A DNA stretch of 6,571 nt, taken from the NCBI GenBank assembly GCA_964396185.1, contig CAYNEI010000091.1, positions 1 through 6,571 of the forward strand. Direction: 5' to 3'. This DNA is from CAYNEI01 sp964396185 (lineage in GTDB: Archaea > Thermoplasmatota > SW-10-69-26). Position numbers and translations under genes: made by a program. The notes beneath the pieces were generated by a model that saw only the letters and a list, made by a program, of their open reading frames with translations, ran no database searches and had not been told where the DNA came from. Position 1 is the stretch's first letter. Every line of letters begins with the position of its first letter. Below, piece after piece: positions 6,345-6,571 of this stretch.

Positions 6345-6571
6345 GTGGACCACGCAGAGACCCATCCCGAAGGCGCAGATGACTCCCCGTACCAGCGCGA
6401 GGAGCCCGACCCCACCGAGGCGGGCCCCTTCGAAACCTTCCCACGCAGCAGCGTGGTGGCCACCCTCATGCGCCGGGCCCTCCAGGGCATGAACTTCGAT
6501 GACCTCCTCGATGAGGCGTGCCGGGCCACCGCCGAGATGCTCGACATCGACTACGTGCACGTCTTCCAGCT
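6345..6571 (+). CDS. GAF-domain sensor protein, N-terminal part cut at the right edge
   Basis: The frame starts at GTG 6345 and stays open to the window's end (75 complete codons). The first 35 or so residues are a polar, acidic, Pro/Glu-rich lead (for example PYQREEPDPTEAGPFE) with no membrane segment, so the protein is cytoplasmic at least at this end. Then comes SSVVATLMRRALQGMNFDDLLDEACRA and TAEMLDIDYVHVFQL, the pattern of the first helix and first strand of a GAF domain as found in sensor kinases and phosphatases. GAF domains bind small ligands or cofactors. What follows is not visible; given the neighbourhood, a histidine kinase or hybrid kinase is likely but unproven. It is divergent from purF across a 164-bp intergenic region. 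Confidence 0.75.
   Translation, partial: MDHAETHPEGADDSPYQREEPDPTEAGPFETFPRSSVVATLMRRALQGMNFDDLLDEACRATAEMLDIDYVHVFQ

Noticed and set aside
6140..6382. Small plus-strand open frames in the purF/GAF spacer
   Set aside because: They are Arg/Ser/Pro-rich, have no ribosome sites, and overlap the start of purF or the Shine-Dalgarno-supported GAF gene.

Overview
The window is about two-thirds G+C and gene-dense. It carries one purine-biosynthesis enzyme, one copper-handling membrane protein and five pieces of two-component signalling machinery. It contains an exact 100-N assembly gap, so it comes from a draft or metagenome scaffold. The source is most likely an uncultivated high-GC archaeon, possibly Thermoplasmatota-like, but this is an inference of low to moderate confidence. 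It rests on the flavour of the PurF sequence, on two start codons with no Shine-Dalgarno site but a similar AT-richer element 26-27 nt upstream (the pattern of leaderless archaeal genes), and on clear Shine-Dalgarno sites at other genes. A high-GC bacterium that uses leaderless mRNAs is not excluded.

Left half, plus strand. The window opens inside a gene whose C-terminus is a histidine phosphotransfer (HPt) domain (to 344). Its stop overlaps the GTG start of a CopC-CopD fusion protein (341-1978) in a GTGA junction. After an 85-bp spacer with a candidate promoter comes a 605-aa membrane sensor histidine kinase (2064-3881) with a His-rich multi-pass sensor region, a PAS domain, HisKA and HATPase.

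Right half, mostly minus strand. Convergent to the kinase, with only 25 bp between the stops, are two tandem CheY-like receiver-only response regulators: an intact one at 3907-4305 and one at 4336-4626 that has lost its N-terminus to the gap (4627-4726). Beyond the gap is purF (4727-6180), complete except for its last residues. A single frame appears to run from purF through the Ns into the receiver, but the gap as drawn is too short for what must be missing, so that fusion is an artefact. Divergent from purF, across a 164-bp regulatory region with a 12-bp palindrome and a tandem 12-mer, a GAF-domain protein starts at 6345 and runs off the right edge.

How the parts may work together. HPt, orphan kinase, receiver-only regulators and GAF sensor are the separate parts of a phosphorelay spread over adjacent transcription units. 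No DNA-binding output domain is visible, so signalling probably ends in protein-protein contacts or at regulators outside the window. The HPt-CopCD overlap suggests, but does not prove, a link between copper handling and the relay. purF looks like a housekeeping neighbour that may be co-transcribed with the two receivers.
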